From: Paenibacillus algicola
GTDB lineage: Bacteria > Bacillota > Bacilli > Paenibacillales > Paenibacillaceae
DNA length: 64,000 nt
Reading direction: 5' to 3'
NCBI RefSeq assembly: GCF_005577435.1
Contig: NZ_CP040396.1
Location: 447,501-511,500, forward strand
Shown here one piece after another: positions 42,481 through 50,150 of this stretch. Position numbers and translations under genes: made by a program. Under the pieces are notes generated by a model that searched no databases, was not told where the DNA came from, and saw nothing but the letters and a program-made list of their open reading frames with translations. How positions within the stretch are numbered: the first letter of the stretch is position 1; the number at the start of each line of letters is the position of its first letter.

Positions 42481-44334
42481 TCAAGAGGATTCCATACCTG
42501 CTGCCGGCTGCTGCTGCTCCAGCATACGCTGCTCCATATATCCGATAAACAGCTCGGTCAGCTCCGGGTCAAACTGGGTGCCTGAGCATCGGCGCAGCTC
42601 GGCAATGCCTTCCTCGTAGGTCTTCGTCTTCTGATAAGGCCGTTCGGTCGTCATGGCGTCAAAGGAGTCAATGATCGTCAGCATCCGGCACAGGCGCGGA
42701 ATTTGCTTGCCGCTGTAGCCGTGAGGATAGCCGCCGCCGTCGTAACGCTCATGATGAAGCTCGATGAATGGCACCAGCTCCTTCAGCTTTTCGTTCGTTT
42801 CAGCGATGCGCTTGCCCCATACGACATGATTCTTCACCGTTTCCCATTCCTCGGCGGTCAGCTTGCCCTTCTTGTTCAGAATGCCCCATGGTATTTCCAG
42901 CTTGCCGATATCGTGGATTAGCGCGCCCAGGATGAAATGCCGCCGGTCCACACTGTCGAGCTTCAGCACCGTGCTCATATCCATCGCATAGCGGAAGACC
43001 CGCTTGGAGTGCTTGAAGGTGTCAACATCCTTGTACAGGAACAGCTTCAGCTGCTGCTCAATATCCCGTACATCCTCGGCAAAATCGATCTCATGCTCCT
43101 TAGCGGAGCTGGATCCGTAGATATGTACATTGTTCTTACCCTGCTTCTTGGCATAGTACATGGCCTGGTCGGCAAAATCCACCAGCTGGGCTTTATCATG
43201 AATGTCTACCCGGTGGGAGGCGATGCCGGCAGAGAAGGACAGGCAGCCGGAAGGAAAGATTTCCACTCCTTCATAGTACGTGTCATTCAGCTTCTTGCGC
43301 AGCCGGTTCACAAACTCTGAGGCGGCGCCTTCATCGTACCCCGGCATCAGAATCGTAAATTCTTCACCCCCGAAGCGGGAGGCTACGACCTCTGCAGGCT
43401 CACACTCCTCATGGAGAAAATGGCCCAAAAATCCGAGCAGCATATCTCCCTTCAGATGGCCGAACTGATCGTTATATTTTTTGAAGTCATCAATATCAAT
43501 CATAACCAGAGACAGCGGTGTGTCGTTCTGGGAAGCCTTTACAATCTCTTCATCCAGCAGACTTTCGAAGTAACTATGATTGAACAGTCCTGTTCGCTGG
43601 TCGCGCGTTGCCTTCTCCTGAATGTCATTGTACATGGTGAACAGCTGCTTGAAGGAGTAGGAGAGCATCGTGCTGAGTGCAATGAAGAGGGTCAGGCCGA
43701 ACACCCCGTTGCTGCTGATTAGAATCGTTAACGCCAGAGATAGAATCAGGGTGCTTAAATAGACGAGAATAATATCTTTGAAAAAAGACTTTAGCGCTTC
43801 ATAAAGCGTGCTCCTCATGAGGATTACATAGAAGAAGCCGATCACCAGAACATTAATAAAGAAATAGGTTGTCAATGCAGCCAGGTAGGAAAGGATTTTT
43901 TCGTTCTCCAGCGTACCAATTGTTCCACCGGTAGCCGTAAATACTATAGAGGCGCCCGAGATCATGAGCACATAAATATTAAAGTTAGCCAAGTCTTTCC
44001 AGAAGGGCTTTTTATAATATACCGACGAAATAATTAAAGTAAGTAAACATACACTGAGTGCAAACGCTGGGCCATAGATAAACATACAGGCTAGATAAAC
44101 CGACGAGTCCATGGATTGTCCGTTGCCTTTAGGGGGAAGCTGAAAGGCAAAATGGTCCAGAATTAAGGTAGCTCCGGTTAACGCATACAGCCAAGTCCAC
44201 TCCTGCAAGGTATAATTCAGGAATTCTGCCTTGTTGACGAAACCAAACACGATAATTCCGAACAATGAGATAATAATGAAATACCACTGGCTGGCGCTGA
44301 TCTTCAGGGTCCGTTCCCGCTTTAAAAACGACAT
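42481..44334 (-). CDS. Membrane GGDEF plus HD-GYP cyclic-di-nucleotide protein
   Basis: A 617-residue membrane signalling protein. About eight transmembrane helices (residues 10-230) are followed by a GGDEF domain with an intact RFGGEEF active site and an HD-GYP phosphodiesterase domain with HDIGKLEIP and HHERYDGGGYPHGYSG. Both a cyclase and a phosphodiesterase signature are complete, so it could make and break c-di-GMP, or one domain may regulate the other. ATG 44334 follows GAGGAG; 44391 has no site. It has its own promoter just downstream of a perfect palindrome. Neighbours on the same strand are a 33-residue peptide gene and a DUF5317 gene. Confidence 0.93.
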   Translation of the reverse strand: MSFLKRERTLKISASQWYFIIISLFGIIVFGFVNKAEFLNYTLQEWTWLYALTGATLILDHFAFQLPPKGNGQSMDSSVYLACMFIYGPAFALSVCLLTLIISSVYYKKPFWKDLANFNIYVLMISGASIVFTATGGTIGTLENEKILSYLAALTTYFFINVLVIGFFYVILMRSTLYEALKSFFKDIILVYLSTLILSLALTILISSNGVFGLTLFIALSTMLSYSFKQLFTMYNDIQEKATRDQRTGLFNHSYFESLLDEEIVKASQNDTPLSLVMIDIDDFKKYNDQFGHLKGDMLLGFLGHFLHEECEPAEVVASRFGGEEFTILMPGYDEGAASEFVNRLRKKLNDTYYEGVEIFPSGCLSFSAGIASHRVDIHDKAQLVDFADQAMYYAKKQGKNNVHIYGSSSAKEHEIDFAEDVRDIEQQLKLFLYKDVDTFKHSKRVFRYAMDMSTVLKLDSVDRRHFILGALIHDIGKLEIPWGILNKKGKLTAEEWETVKNHVVWGKRIAETNEKLKELVPFIELHHERYDGGGYPHGYSGKQIPRLCRMLTIIDSFDAMTTERPYQKTKTYEEGIAELRRCSGTQFDPELTELFIGYMEQRMLEQQQPAAGMESS

Positions 44335-44372
44335 GGGCTGTTTCTCCTCGGAATACTTGATGGTGTCTCCAC

Positions 44373-44401
44373 ATTTTAAAGTATAAATCAAATCAAAACA
44401 A
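44373..44401 (-). promoter_or_regulatory. Sigma-A promoter of the GGDEF/HD-GYP gene
   Basis: On the minus strand TTGTTT (44396-44401), 17 bases, TAAAAT (44373-44378). It begins two bases after the terminator palindrome ends. Confidence 0.65.
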
Positions 44402-44403
44402 TG

Positions 44404-44451
44404 AGATATACAAAAGAACAGGCTGATATCAGCCTGTTCTTTTGTATATCT
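44404..44451 (-). terminator. Perfect 48-bp palindrome, terminator of the peptide gene
   Basis: Every base from 44404 to 44427 pairs with its partner in 44428-44451 (left arm begins AGATATACAAAAGAACAGG). The T-rich arm on the minus strand makes it an intrinsic terminator 6 bp after the 33-residue gene. The lack of any loop or mismatch is unusual. Confidence 0.8.
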
Positions 44452-44456
44452 TATTC

Positions 44457-44558
44457 TTACATGAATTTGAAGCCGGAGGTCAGAGCAACCAGTACGGATG
44501 CTACGATTACTGCGTTAAATACGATACGGGAATATTTAACATTCTCGAATTTTTTCAT
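44457..44558 (-). CDS. 33-residue hydrophobic peptide
   Basis: A very short gene: ATG at 44558 with GGAGGGG 6-7 bases upstream, TAA at 44457, then the palindromic terminator. The product has a charged head (MKKFENVKYSR) and a single hydrophobic helix (IVFNAVIVASVLVALTSGF), ending KFM. It resembles a small membrane peptide or a type I toxin-like or signal peptide. No family recognised. It lies between a DUF5317 membrane protein gene (58 bp upstream) and a GGDEF/HD-GYP gene. The frame on the opposite strand has no ribosome site. Confidence 0.75.
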   Translation of the reverse strand: MKKFENVKYSRIVFNAVIVASVLVALTSGFKFM

Positions 44559-44616
44559 ATTCGTCCCCTCCTTTCCAAAGTGATCTGATGTATGTGAATT
44601 ATGTAGTTCTCAAAGG

Positions 44617-45216
44617 TTAGGCGCTGCTGCCTGTTTCCAGCGGCTTATTCTTCTCCGCCTTCTTCTTGTCTCCACTCATGAGCTGGACAATGTAGACGAA
44701 GATCCCGACGTTCATTACGATATCGCCAATACTGATGGCTTGGCTTCTCGGGTACGGGGGAGATAAGGGAATAATGTCGCCTAGGAAAGGAAGGCGTGTA
44801 GATTCATCAAGCAGGTAATGCTTGGTAATCACTGTGCCCTGACTCAGCATGTCCACATAGTAGGGATCCAGCACGGAAGCTGCCTGCAGCGATACGGGCA
44901 TCCGGCCTCCGTTCACGGCCATAACCAGAAAGTTCAGGAACACGCCGGTCAGAATCAAGCCGAATCCGTGCTGATCCCGGTTGAGCCATAAAAAAATCAT
45001 ACCTACGATATAAATGCCCATAAACATGTAGTTGCTGATTGAGGCTACGAAGGAGGATTGGTCCTGCACCGCAAAGATAACTAGCTGAATCAGAAGCAGC
45101 ACCGGAAATATCCATCCGCCCTTCAGCTTGAGCTGTCCAAAAGCATGGAGTCCCTGCTTCAAACCACCCCGGATCATACCGACAATCAGACCTAGGATAA
45201 TGCCATCAAAAACCAT
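44617..45216 (-). CDS. DUF5317 membrane protein
   Basis: A 199-residue membrane protein with five or six helices: IILGLIVGMIRGGL, WIFPVLLLIQLVIFAV, YMFMGIYIVGMIFLWL, LILTGVFLNFLVMAVNGGRM and near the end AISIGDIVMNVGIFVYIVQL. The motif NGGRMPVS and the pattern ISIGDIxxxxGIxxxI are the DUF5317 signature. Function unknown. It starts at ATG 45216 after GAGGAAAGTGAG. It is probably co-transcribed with the 33-residue peptide and stands next to an HD-GYP gene. Confidence 0.88.
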   Translation of the reverse strand: MVFDGIILGLIVGMIRGGLKQGLHAFGQLKLKGGWIFPVLLLIQLVIFAVQDQSSFVASISNYMFMGIYIVGMIFLWLNRDQHGFGLILTGVFLNFLVMAVNGGRMPVSLQAASVLDPYYVDMLSQGTVITKHYLLDESTRLPFLGDIIPLSPPYPRSQAISIGDIVMNVGIFVYIVQLMSGDKKKAEKNKPLETGSSA

Positions 45217-45457
45217 AACAATCTCACTTTCCTCTATCGTCGATTTTCTTCATGAAGCTTGTGATTAATGAAATTCGACCTGAAAAAGGAAAATCCTTCT
45301 TGTTGCCGAGAAAAAAAGAAAAAATATTGTCAGAGATGCTCAGATGCCAAAGAGAAATATATTCCAGTTTATTATATCAGCAATTTTTGGGAATTTAAAT
45401 CCTCATTTCAGCGATTTTCGCCAGGTTTTTTTGACAGAGCTTGGTGTTGTACAATCC
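45217..45457. other. AT-rich intergenic stretch
   Basis: No gene supported. A 67-codon frame at 45268 lacks a ribosome site and has an odd Lys/Cys composition. It separates the divergent DUF5317 and copZ units. Confidence 0.45.
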
Positions 45458-45487
45458 TTTACATAAAGTAGGGGGGTATAGTACTAT
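45458..45487 (+). promoter_or_regulatory. copZ promoter with CsoR-like G-tract
   Basis: TTTACA, 18 bases, TACTAT. The spacer contains TAGGGGGGTATA (45469-45480), resembling one side of the G/C-tract operators bound by CsoR upstream of Firmicute copper genes. The other half is weak. Confidence 0.55.
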
Positions 45488-45527
45488 GAGGTTCTAAACC
45501 ATTTTATAATCCGGGAGGAATCTTATA

Positions 45528-45737
45528 ATGAAGCAAACGGTATTAAAGGTACAAGGAATGTCCTGCGGACACTGCGTGAACGCGATTCAGGCCGCGTTGA
45601 AGGAGGCTGGTGTATCCGGTACGGTGGATCTGGAAGCGGGACTGGTCACGGTAGAATACAATGAAGGCTCGGTGAATCCGGCAGGAGTTATTGCTGCCAT
45701 TGAAGAGCAGGGCTACGAAGCAGCAATTCTGGAATAG
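45528..45737 (+). CDS. copZ: Copper chaperone CopZ
   Basis: A 69-residue heavy-metal-associated domain that carries Cu(I) in the cytosol. The metal loop is GMSCGHCVNAI (Cys residues about 13 and 16), and the ferredoxin-like fold is complete. It starts at ATG 45528 after GGGAGGA and is preceded by a CsoR-type promoter. CopZ normally passes copper to the CopA ATPase, but no copA or csoR gene is in the window: the next gene is a nitroreductase 30 bp on. Confidence 0.94.
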   Translation: MKQTVLKVQGMSCGHCVNAIQAALKEAGVSGTVDLEAGLVTVEYNEGSVNPAGVIAAIEEQGYEAAILE

Positions 45738-45767
45738 CTGATCCCGTATGGAGGGGAGTGATTTCAC

Positions 45768-46514
45768 ATGAATGAAACTATCGAGGTGCTGATGAATCAT
45801 CGCTCGATTCGTAAGTATAGCTCTAAAGAGGTCAGTGACGACCAGCTGGAGCAGATCATTGCGGCAGGTCAGATGGCGTCCAGCTCCAGTAACGTGCAGG
45901 CCTACAGCGTCATTGCCATACGGGATGCCGGCATGAAATGTGAGCTAGCGGCTTTGGCAGGGCATCAGGCTTATATCGAGCAGTGTCCGGTATTTCTCGT
46001 GTGGTGTGCAGATCTATACCGATTGCAGCAGGCGGGGAAGCCTTATATGGAAGAACAGGAATCTTACATTGATTCGGTGGAGAATTTCATTGTTGCGACG
46101 GTAGATACCGCACTGGCTGCGCAGAATGCGGCTGTAGCGGCAGAATCGCTGGGACTGGGCATTGTGTATATCGGAGGCGTTCGTAATGAGATCGAGCGCA
46201 TTTCAGCGCTGCTGGAGCTTCCGGAGCGGGTATACCCTGTATTCGGGATGTGTGTCGGCTATCCGGACCAGCAGCCTGACGTGCGTCCTCGGCTGCCGCT
46301 AGAGGGCGTGCTGCATCACGGCAAGTATGATGCTTCCGGGATCGCAGGCCAGGTGCAGCAATATGATGAAGCTTACCGCACCTACATGAGTGAACGTACT
46401 GGAGGAGGCCAGCCGCCTGCGGGATGGTCAGCCTTCATGGCCAAGCGACTGGCAGAGCCGGTGCGGCTGCATATGAAGGCTTATCTGGAGCGGCGGGGAT
46501 TGCTGAAGCGCTAG
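45768..46514 (+). CDS. NfsA-like NADPH-dependent nitroreductase
   Basis: A 248-residue FMN reductase of the NfsA/Frp group. It opens MNHRSIRKYSSKEV, has GQMASSSSNVQAYSVIAIRD, then AAQNAAVAAESLGLGIVYIG and PVFGMCVGYPDQQPDVRPRL, all typical of the group. It reduces nitro compounds, quinones or flavins by two electrons. It starts at ATG 45768, 30 bp after copZ, so co-transcription and copper induction are possible. Firm family assignment. Confidence 0.93.
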   Translation: MNETIEVLMNHRSIRKYSSKEVSDDQLEQIIAAGQMASSSSNVQAYSVIAIRDAGMKCELAALAGHQAYIEQCPVFLVWCADLYRLQQAGKPYMEEQESYIDSVENFIVATVDTALAAQNAAVAAESLGLGIVYIGGVRNEIERISALLELPERVYPVFGMCVGYPDQQPDVRPRLPLEGVLHHGKYDASGIAGQVQQYDEAYRTYMSERTGGGQPPAGWSAFMAKRLAEPVRLHMKAYLERRGLLKR

Positions 46515-46573
46515 AAGGCGGTAGCCGGTGAGGGAGAAGACCTCAAAGCTGCCAGATCAGGGGGACATCACAG

Positions 46574-47350
46574 TTGAAGCTTGTATCTTGGAATGTGAAT
46601 GGCCTGCGGGCCTGTGTGAAGAAAGGGTTTATGGACGTGTTCAGAGAGTTGGATGCCGACCTGTTCTGCCTGCAGGAAAGCAAGCTGCAGGCAGGGCAGA
46701 TTGAGCTGGACTTGGGACCGGAGTATCGACAGTACTGGAACTACGCAGAACAGAAGGGCTATTCCGGGACGGCTGTATTCAGCCGTCTTGCGCCGCTGTC
46801 GGTACGCTATGGGATGGAGGAGGATCATGAGCCGGAAGGGCGAATGCTGACTCTTGAGTTTGAAAGCTTTTTCCTTGTTAATGTGTATACGCCGAATGCC
46901 AGGAGAGATTTGAGCCGCCTGCCATACCGGCTGGAGTGGGAGGATCGGTTCCGCCGCTATCTGCTACAGCTGAACGCTAGCAAGCCGGTCATTGTATGCG
47001 GAGATCTCAATGTTGCCCATCAGGAGCTCGACCTGAAGAACGCCAGAGCCAACTTGGGCAACTCCGGCTTCACCCTGGAGGAACGGGGGAAAATGACCGA
47101 GCTGCTAGGCGCCGGCTTCCTGGATACATTCCGGCACCTGTATCCGGACAGAGGCGAAGTCTACAGCTGGTGGTCTTATATGCCGAAGGTAAGGGAGAGG
47201 AATATTGGCTGGAGAATTGATTATTTTCTCGTCTCGGCCTCGCTTGCAGATCAGCTGATAGACGCCGACATCCATTGCAGTGTCCACGGCAGTGATCACT
47301 GTCCGGTGTCCTTATGCATCGACTTGCCTGAGAGGGTATCAAAACTCTGA
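46574..47350 (+). CDS. exoA: Exodeoxyribonuclease III
   Basis: A base-excision-repair AP endonuclease and 3'-5' exonuclease, 258 residues, as usual. Motifs: LVSWNVNGLRA (Asn), CLQESKLQ (catalytic metal-binding Glu), YTPNA, CGDLNVAHQELDL (Asp/Asn) and HGSDHCPVSL with the catalytic His. The start is TTG 46574, where the conserved sequence begins, after a GGGGGA site. The 3' end overlaps the end of the convergent TatD gene by 12 bp, so the two cannot be separated by a terminator. Confidence 0.95.
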   Translation: MKLVSWNVNGLRACVKKGFMDVFRELDADLFCLQESKLQAGQIELDLGPEYRQYWNYAEQKGYSGTAVFSRLAPLSVRYGMEEDHEPEGRMLTLEFESFFLVNVYTPNARRDLSRLPYRLEWEDRFRRYLLQLNASKPVIVCGDLNVAHQELDLKNARANLGNSGFTLEERGKMTELLGAGFLDTFRHLYPDRGEVYSWWSYMPKVRERNIGWRIDYFLVSASLADQLIDADIHCSVHGSDHCPVSLCIDLPERVSKL

Positions 47351-48157
47351 TCCTGCAGCGGCTTCCTCCAATCGGTAGAACCTGAGGGCGTTGCGGTAAA
47401 GCAGCTCCACTGCGGACTGAGCCTCTATGCCGGTAATTTCCGCCCAGGCCGCTGCAACCTCAGCAGTCATGCAGGGATGGGTCAGACGGCCGGCGAAGGG
47501 GCCCTCGAATGGCCAAGGCCCGTCCGTCTCGGTCATGACCTGCTCTGCGGGGTAGCGCCTGGCGAGCTCCTGAATGTCCTCCTCATAGAGAAGGTCCGGG
47601 GTGAAGGAGATATAGGAGCCGCCCCGCGCAAGCCGCTCGATGGTATCGGCGCTGCCTTTAAACCAGTGAAAGTGCGCAGCAGCCAGCATGCCGTGTTTTT
47701 TTAGGAGAGCATAGGCTACATCCGCATCCTCATACACGGCATGAAGCACAATCGGCTTGCCGTGCTTGGCAGCAAATGCGATAAATCGCTCCAGGAGCTC
47801 CTCATAGGGCCGGTTGTCCCAGGTCTCGCCCCGGGCTTCAGCCTCAATTCGGGTATAGTAAGGCAAGCCCACCTCGCCTACCGCGGCCATATCCTTCAGA
47901 TGATGCTCCATAAATAAGAACAGCTCACCAGCCTCTTCCGCCGTTGGAAGAGGCTGTTCGGGATGGAAGCCGAAGGCCGGCTTTACCGAGGCATGCTGAC
48001 GTGAGAGCAGAAGATTGCTTCGGGCAGATTCCAGCCCCATGGAAACACTGATCAACGAGGTCACGCCGCAGCCGGCCAGCTCCGCCAGAATAGTACCCTG
48101 CGCCTCTGCTGAGTAAGCGTCCAGATGAATATGAGTATCGATGTAAGATGATTGCAT
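47339..48157 (-). CDS. TatD-family metal-dependent hydrolase
   Basis: A 272-residue TIM-barrel hydrolase with a two-metal site: DTHIHLD at the start (HxH), AVGEVGLPYY (Glu), PIVLHAVYEDAD (His), HFHWFKG (His) and TETDGPW (Asp). TatD proteins are nucleases in many bacteria, but this one is the last gene of a TPP-riboswitch operon, 52 bp after the transporter ATPase, so it may act on a thiamine breakdown product. ATG 48157 is chosen for AAGGAGG; the longer frame has no site. Confidence 0.88.
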   Translation of the reverse strand: MQSSYIDTHIHLDAYSAEAQGTILAELAGCGVTSLISVSMGLESARSNLLLSRQHASVKPAFGFHPEQPLPTAEEAGELFLFMEHHLKDMAAVGEVGLPYYTRIEAEARGETWDNRPYEELLERFIAFAAKHGKPIVLHAVYEDADVAYALLKKHGMLAAAHFHWFKGSADTIERLARGGSYISFTPDLLYEEDIQELARRYPAEQVMTETDGPWPFEGPFAGRLTHPCMTAEVAAAWAEITGIEAQSAVELLYRNALRFYRLEEAAAGSEF

Positions 48158-48209
48158 GGGAGATTTGCCTCCTTCTATTCCTTCTATGAATGCGCCGATC
48201 GCAGGCTGG

Positions 48210-49025
48210 CTACCTGTGTATCTCATGCCGCATCGTTTCGGCGAGCTCTTGCTTTAATGAAAGAAAGTCCGGATCCAGGAGCAGCTCCTCGCTTCGAGGC
48301 CGCGGAAACGGGACATGAATGGTCTTCAGAATCTGCGCCGGCCGCCGGGAGAGGACATAGATGACGTCCGATAGCAGCAGCGCTTCCTCGATGTGATGCG
48401 TGATCATCAATACGGAGCGGCGATGCTCCTCCCACAGATCCAGCAGCCAGCGCTGCATGTCGCTGCGTGTCAGTGCATCCAGCGCACTGAAGGGCTCATC
48501 GAGGCACATGAGCTCCTGCGGGCTCATCAGTGCGCGCAGGAATGCGGCACGCTGCTGCATTCCGCCCGACAGCGTCTCGGGAAATGCCTGCTCGAACCCG
48601 TGCAGGCCGGCGTGCTCCATCAGGCGGGCGGCTTCCGCTCGGGCCTGCTCGCGGGACATTCCGGCAAGCTCACGAGGCAGAATGATGTTGTCCAGCGTAG
48701 TCCGCCAAGGAAACAAGGCTGGCTGCTGCGGCATATAGGCCACTCTGCCCTTGGAGCCGGTCACCTCCTCGCCATGCATCATAATGCTGCCTTGGTCGGG
48801 GTGGATCAGCCCGCCGATCACATGGAACAGGGTGCTTTTGCCACTGCCCGAAGGTCCGATCATGGACACGAACTGCCCCGGCTGAACAGTGAGGCTAATC
48901 CCTTCTAGCACCTGAACACGGTGGCGGCGGCTGTGGAACGTCTTGTGAATGCCCTTTACTTCTAGAGCGGGGGCCTGCGTGTCAGGCTGCTCCCGGTTTG
49001 AATGCTCCTGCCGCTTGCTGGTCAT
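48210..49025 (-). CDS. ABC transporter ATP-binding protein (ThiZ/SsuB-like)
   Basis: The 271-residue ATPase of an importer for a thiamine precursor. Walker A GPSGSGKST (about residue 57), Q-loop VAYMPQQPALFPW, signature LSGGMQQRAAF, Walker B LMCLDEPFSALD and switch His ITHHIEEA are all intact. It groups with nitrate/sulfonate/hydroxymethylpyrimidine ATPases. The start overlaps the permease stop (ATGA). Coupling and the TPP riboswitch upstream indicate the thiamine role. Confidence 0.93.
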   Translation of the reverse strand: MTSKRQEHSNREQPDTQAPALEVKGIHKTFHSRRHRVQVLEGISLTVQPGQFVSMIGPSGSGKSTLFHVIGGLIHPDQGSIMMHGEEVTGSKGRVAYMPQQPALFPWRTTLDNIILPRELAGMSREQARAEAARLMEHAGLHGFEQAFPETLSGGMQQRAAFLRALMSPQELMCLDEPFSALDALTRSDMQRWLLDLWEEHRRSVLMITHHIEEALLLSDVIYVLSRRPAQILKTIHVPFPRPRSEELLLDPDFLSLKQELAETMRHEIHR

Positions 49026-49819
49026 ACGCTCACCTCCTGGCGTGATCCGCGATCATGGTCATCCCGGTTATTGTGGCCCCATCGGACCAGGCGCTTCTCT
49101 AGCATAGCGATCAGCCCTACCATGATAAGGCTGAGCAGTACAATGATGGCAATGGCAACGAAGACCCGGTCTGTCCGATAAGCCGATCTTTGGAGCAGCA
49201 TGTAGTAGCCGATGCCCTTGTTCGAGCCGATCCACTCTCCGATCACAGCTCCCATGACAGAATAGGTAGCGGCAATCCGCAGACCGGAGAACAGGGCCGG
49301 CAGTGCATGGGGCAGCTCCAGCTTGGTAAAGGTCTGCCATCTTCCGGCGCCGGCCATTTTCATATAATTCATCATCATTACATCACTTCGGGAAAGTCCG
49401 TCCAGGGCAGCAACAGCAACCGGAAAAAAGCAGACGAGTGTAATGACGATGATCTTCGGGAGCAGGCCGAAGCCGAACCAGATCATCAGCAGCGGAGCCA
49501 GCGCAATCGTCGGTACATTCTGACTGATCACAAGCAAGGGATATAGGGCCGTGCGAAGCCAGGGTACCAGATGCAGCAGCAGTGCAAGGGCAAGTCCCAC
49601 CGCCGTGCCGATGGCAAACCCGGAGAGCGTCAGGCGCAGCGTGGCCATTGTATGTCCAACCAGTCCGGGTGCTCCACTCACGGCCTCCTGGGCAATGCCG
49701 GCAGGAGAAGGCAGAATCCAGGACTCGATCCCGAGCCATACAACAGCCAGCTGCCATGCCCCCAAAAAGAGAAGGACCGCCACAACGGGCGGCCACACGC
49801 TTCTCCACCACATGTTCAT
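49022..49819 (-). CDS. ABC transporter permease (ThiX-like)
   Basis: The membrane subunit of the thiamine-precursor importer, 265 residues with six helices (VVAVLLFLGAWQLAVVWLG near the start). The EAA-type loop reads MNYMKMAGAGRWQTFTKLEL (about residues 149-168), and AIIVLLSLIMVGLIAMLEK forms the last helix. It belongs to the SsuC/ThiX permease group. It overlaps its neighbours on both sides by 4 bp, so the operon is tightly coupled. Confidence 0.92.
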   Translation of the reverse strand: MNMWWRSVWPPVVAVLLFLGAWQLAVVWLGIESWILPSPAGIAQEAVSGAPGLVGHTMATLRLTLSGFAIGTAVGLALALLLHLVPWLRTALYPLLVISQNVPTIALAPLLMIWFGFGLLPKIIVITLVCFFPVAVAALDGLSRSDVMMMNYMKMAGAGRWQTFTKLELPHALPALFSGLRIAATYSVMGAVIGEWIGSNKGIGYYMLLQRSAYRTDRVFVAIAIIVLLSLIMVGLIAMLEKRLVRWGHNNRDDHDRGSRQEVSV

Positions 49820-50109
49820 GGGCGGTATTTCTCCGTTAGCTGATCCATACTGATGCCTGAGGGATATTGGGCAATTTTGACCTGGGAGATGACGCCGGGA
49901 CAGCCAGCCTGAAGCAAAGCCTCGTGCATCTCGTTCACAATCTGGAGCAGCTGGGGCAGCTCGCCCTCCAGAGTTGTCTCCAGGGCGTGTACCTCATATT
50001 TCACGCCGGAGCGCTGAATAACCTTGATCGCTTCATCGACGAACGGGATGCTGTCGCGTCCGTCCGGCGTCTTGGGAATGACCTGAATGCTCAGCAGGGT
50101 AGTAGCCAA
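49816..50109 (-). CDS. Thiamine-binding MTH1187/YkoF-type protein
   Basis: A 97-residue ferredoxin-like protein of the MTH1187/YqgV group: LLSIQVIPKTPDG, VKYEVHALETTLEGEL and ISQVKIAQYP are the core strands. Relatives bind thiamine or its pyrimidine part (YkoF in B. subtilis). In this operon it is likely a cytosolic receiver or sensor for the imported precursor. It starts at ATG 50109 and overlaps the permease start. Confidence 0.9.
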   Translation of the reverse strand: MATTLLSIQVIPKTPDGRDSIPFVDEAIKVIQRSGVKYEVHALETTLEGELPQLLQIVNEMHEALLQAGCPGVISQVKIAQYPSGISMDQLTEKYRP

Positions 50110-50150
50110 TAGATCTCATCCTTCCTATATTGTCGTTATCCTAAAGGCAG

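Noticed and set aside
44401..44583. 60-codon frame on the plus strand over the peptide gene
   Set aside because: Starts inside the palindrome, no ribosome site; explained as antisense of the 33-residue gene.
45431..45456. TTGACA followed by TACAAT as copZ promoter
   Set aside because: Spacing is far too short; the TTTACA/TACTAT pair just downstream fits better.
45268..45471. 67-residue Lys/Cys-rich frame upstream of copZ
   Set aside because: No ribosome site, overlaps the copZ promoter, poor composition.
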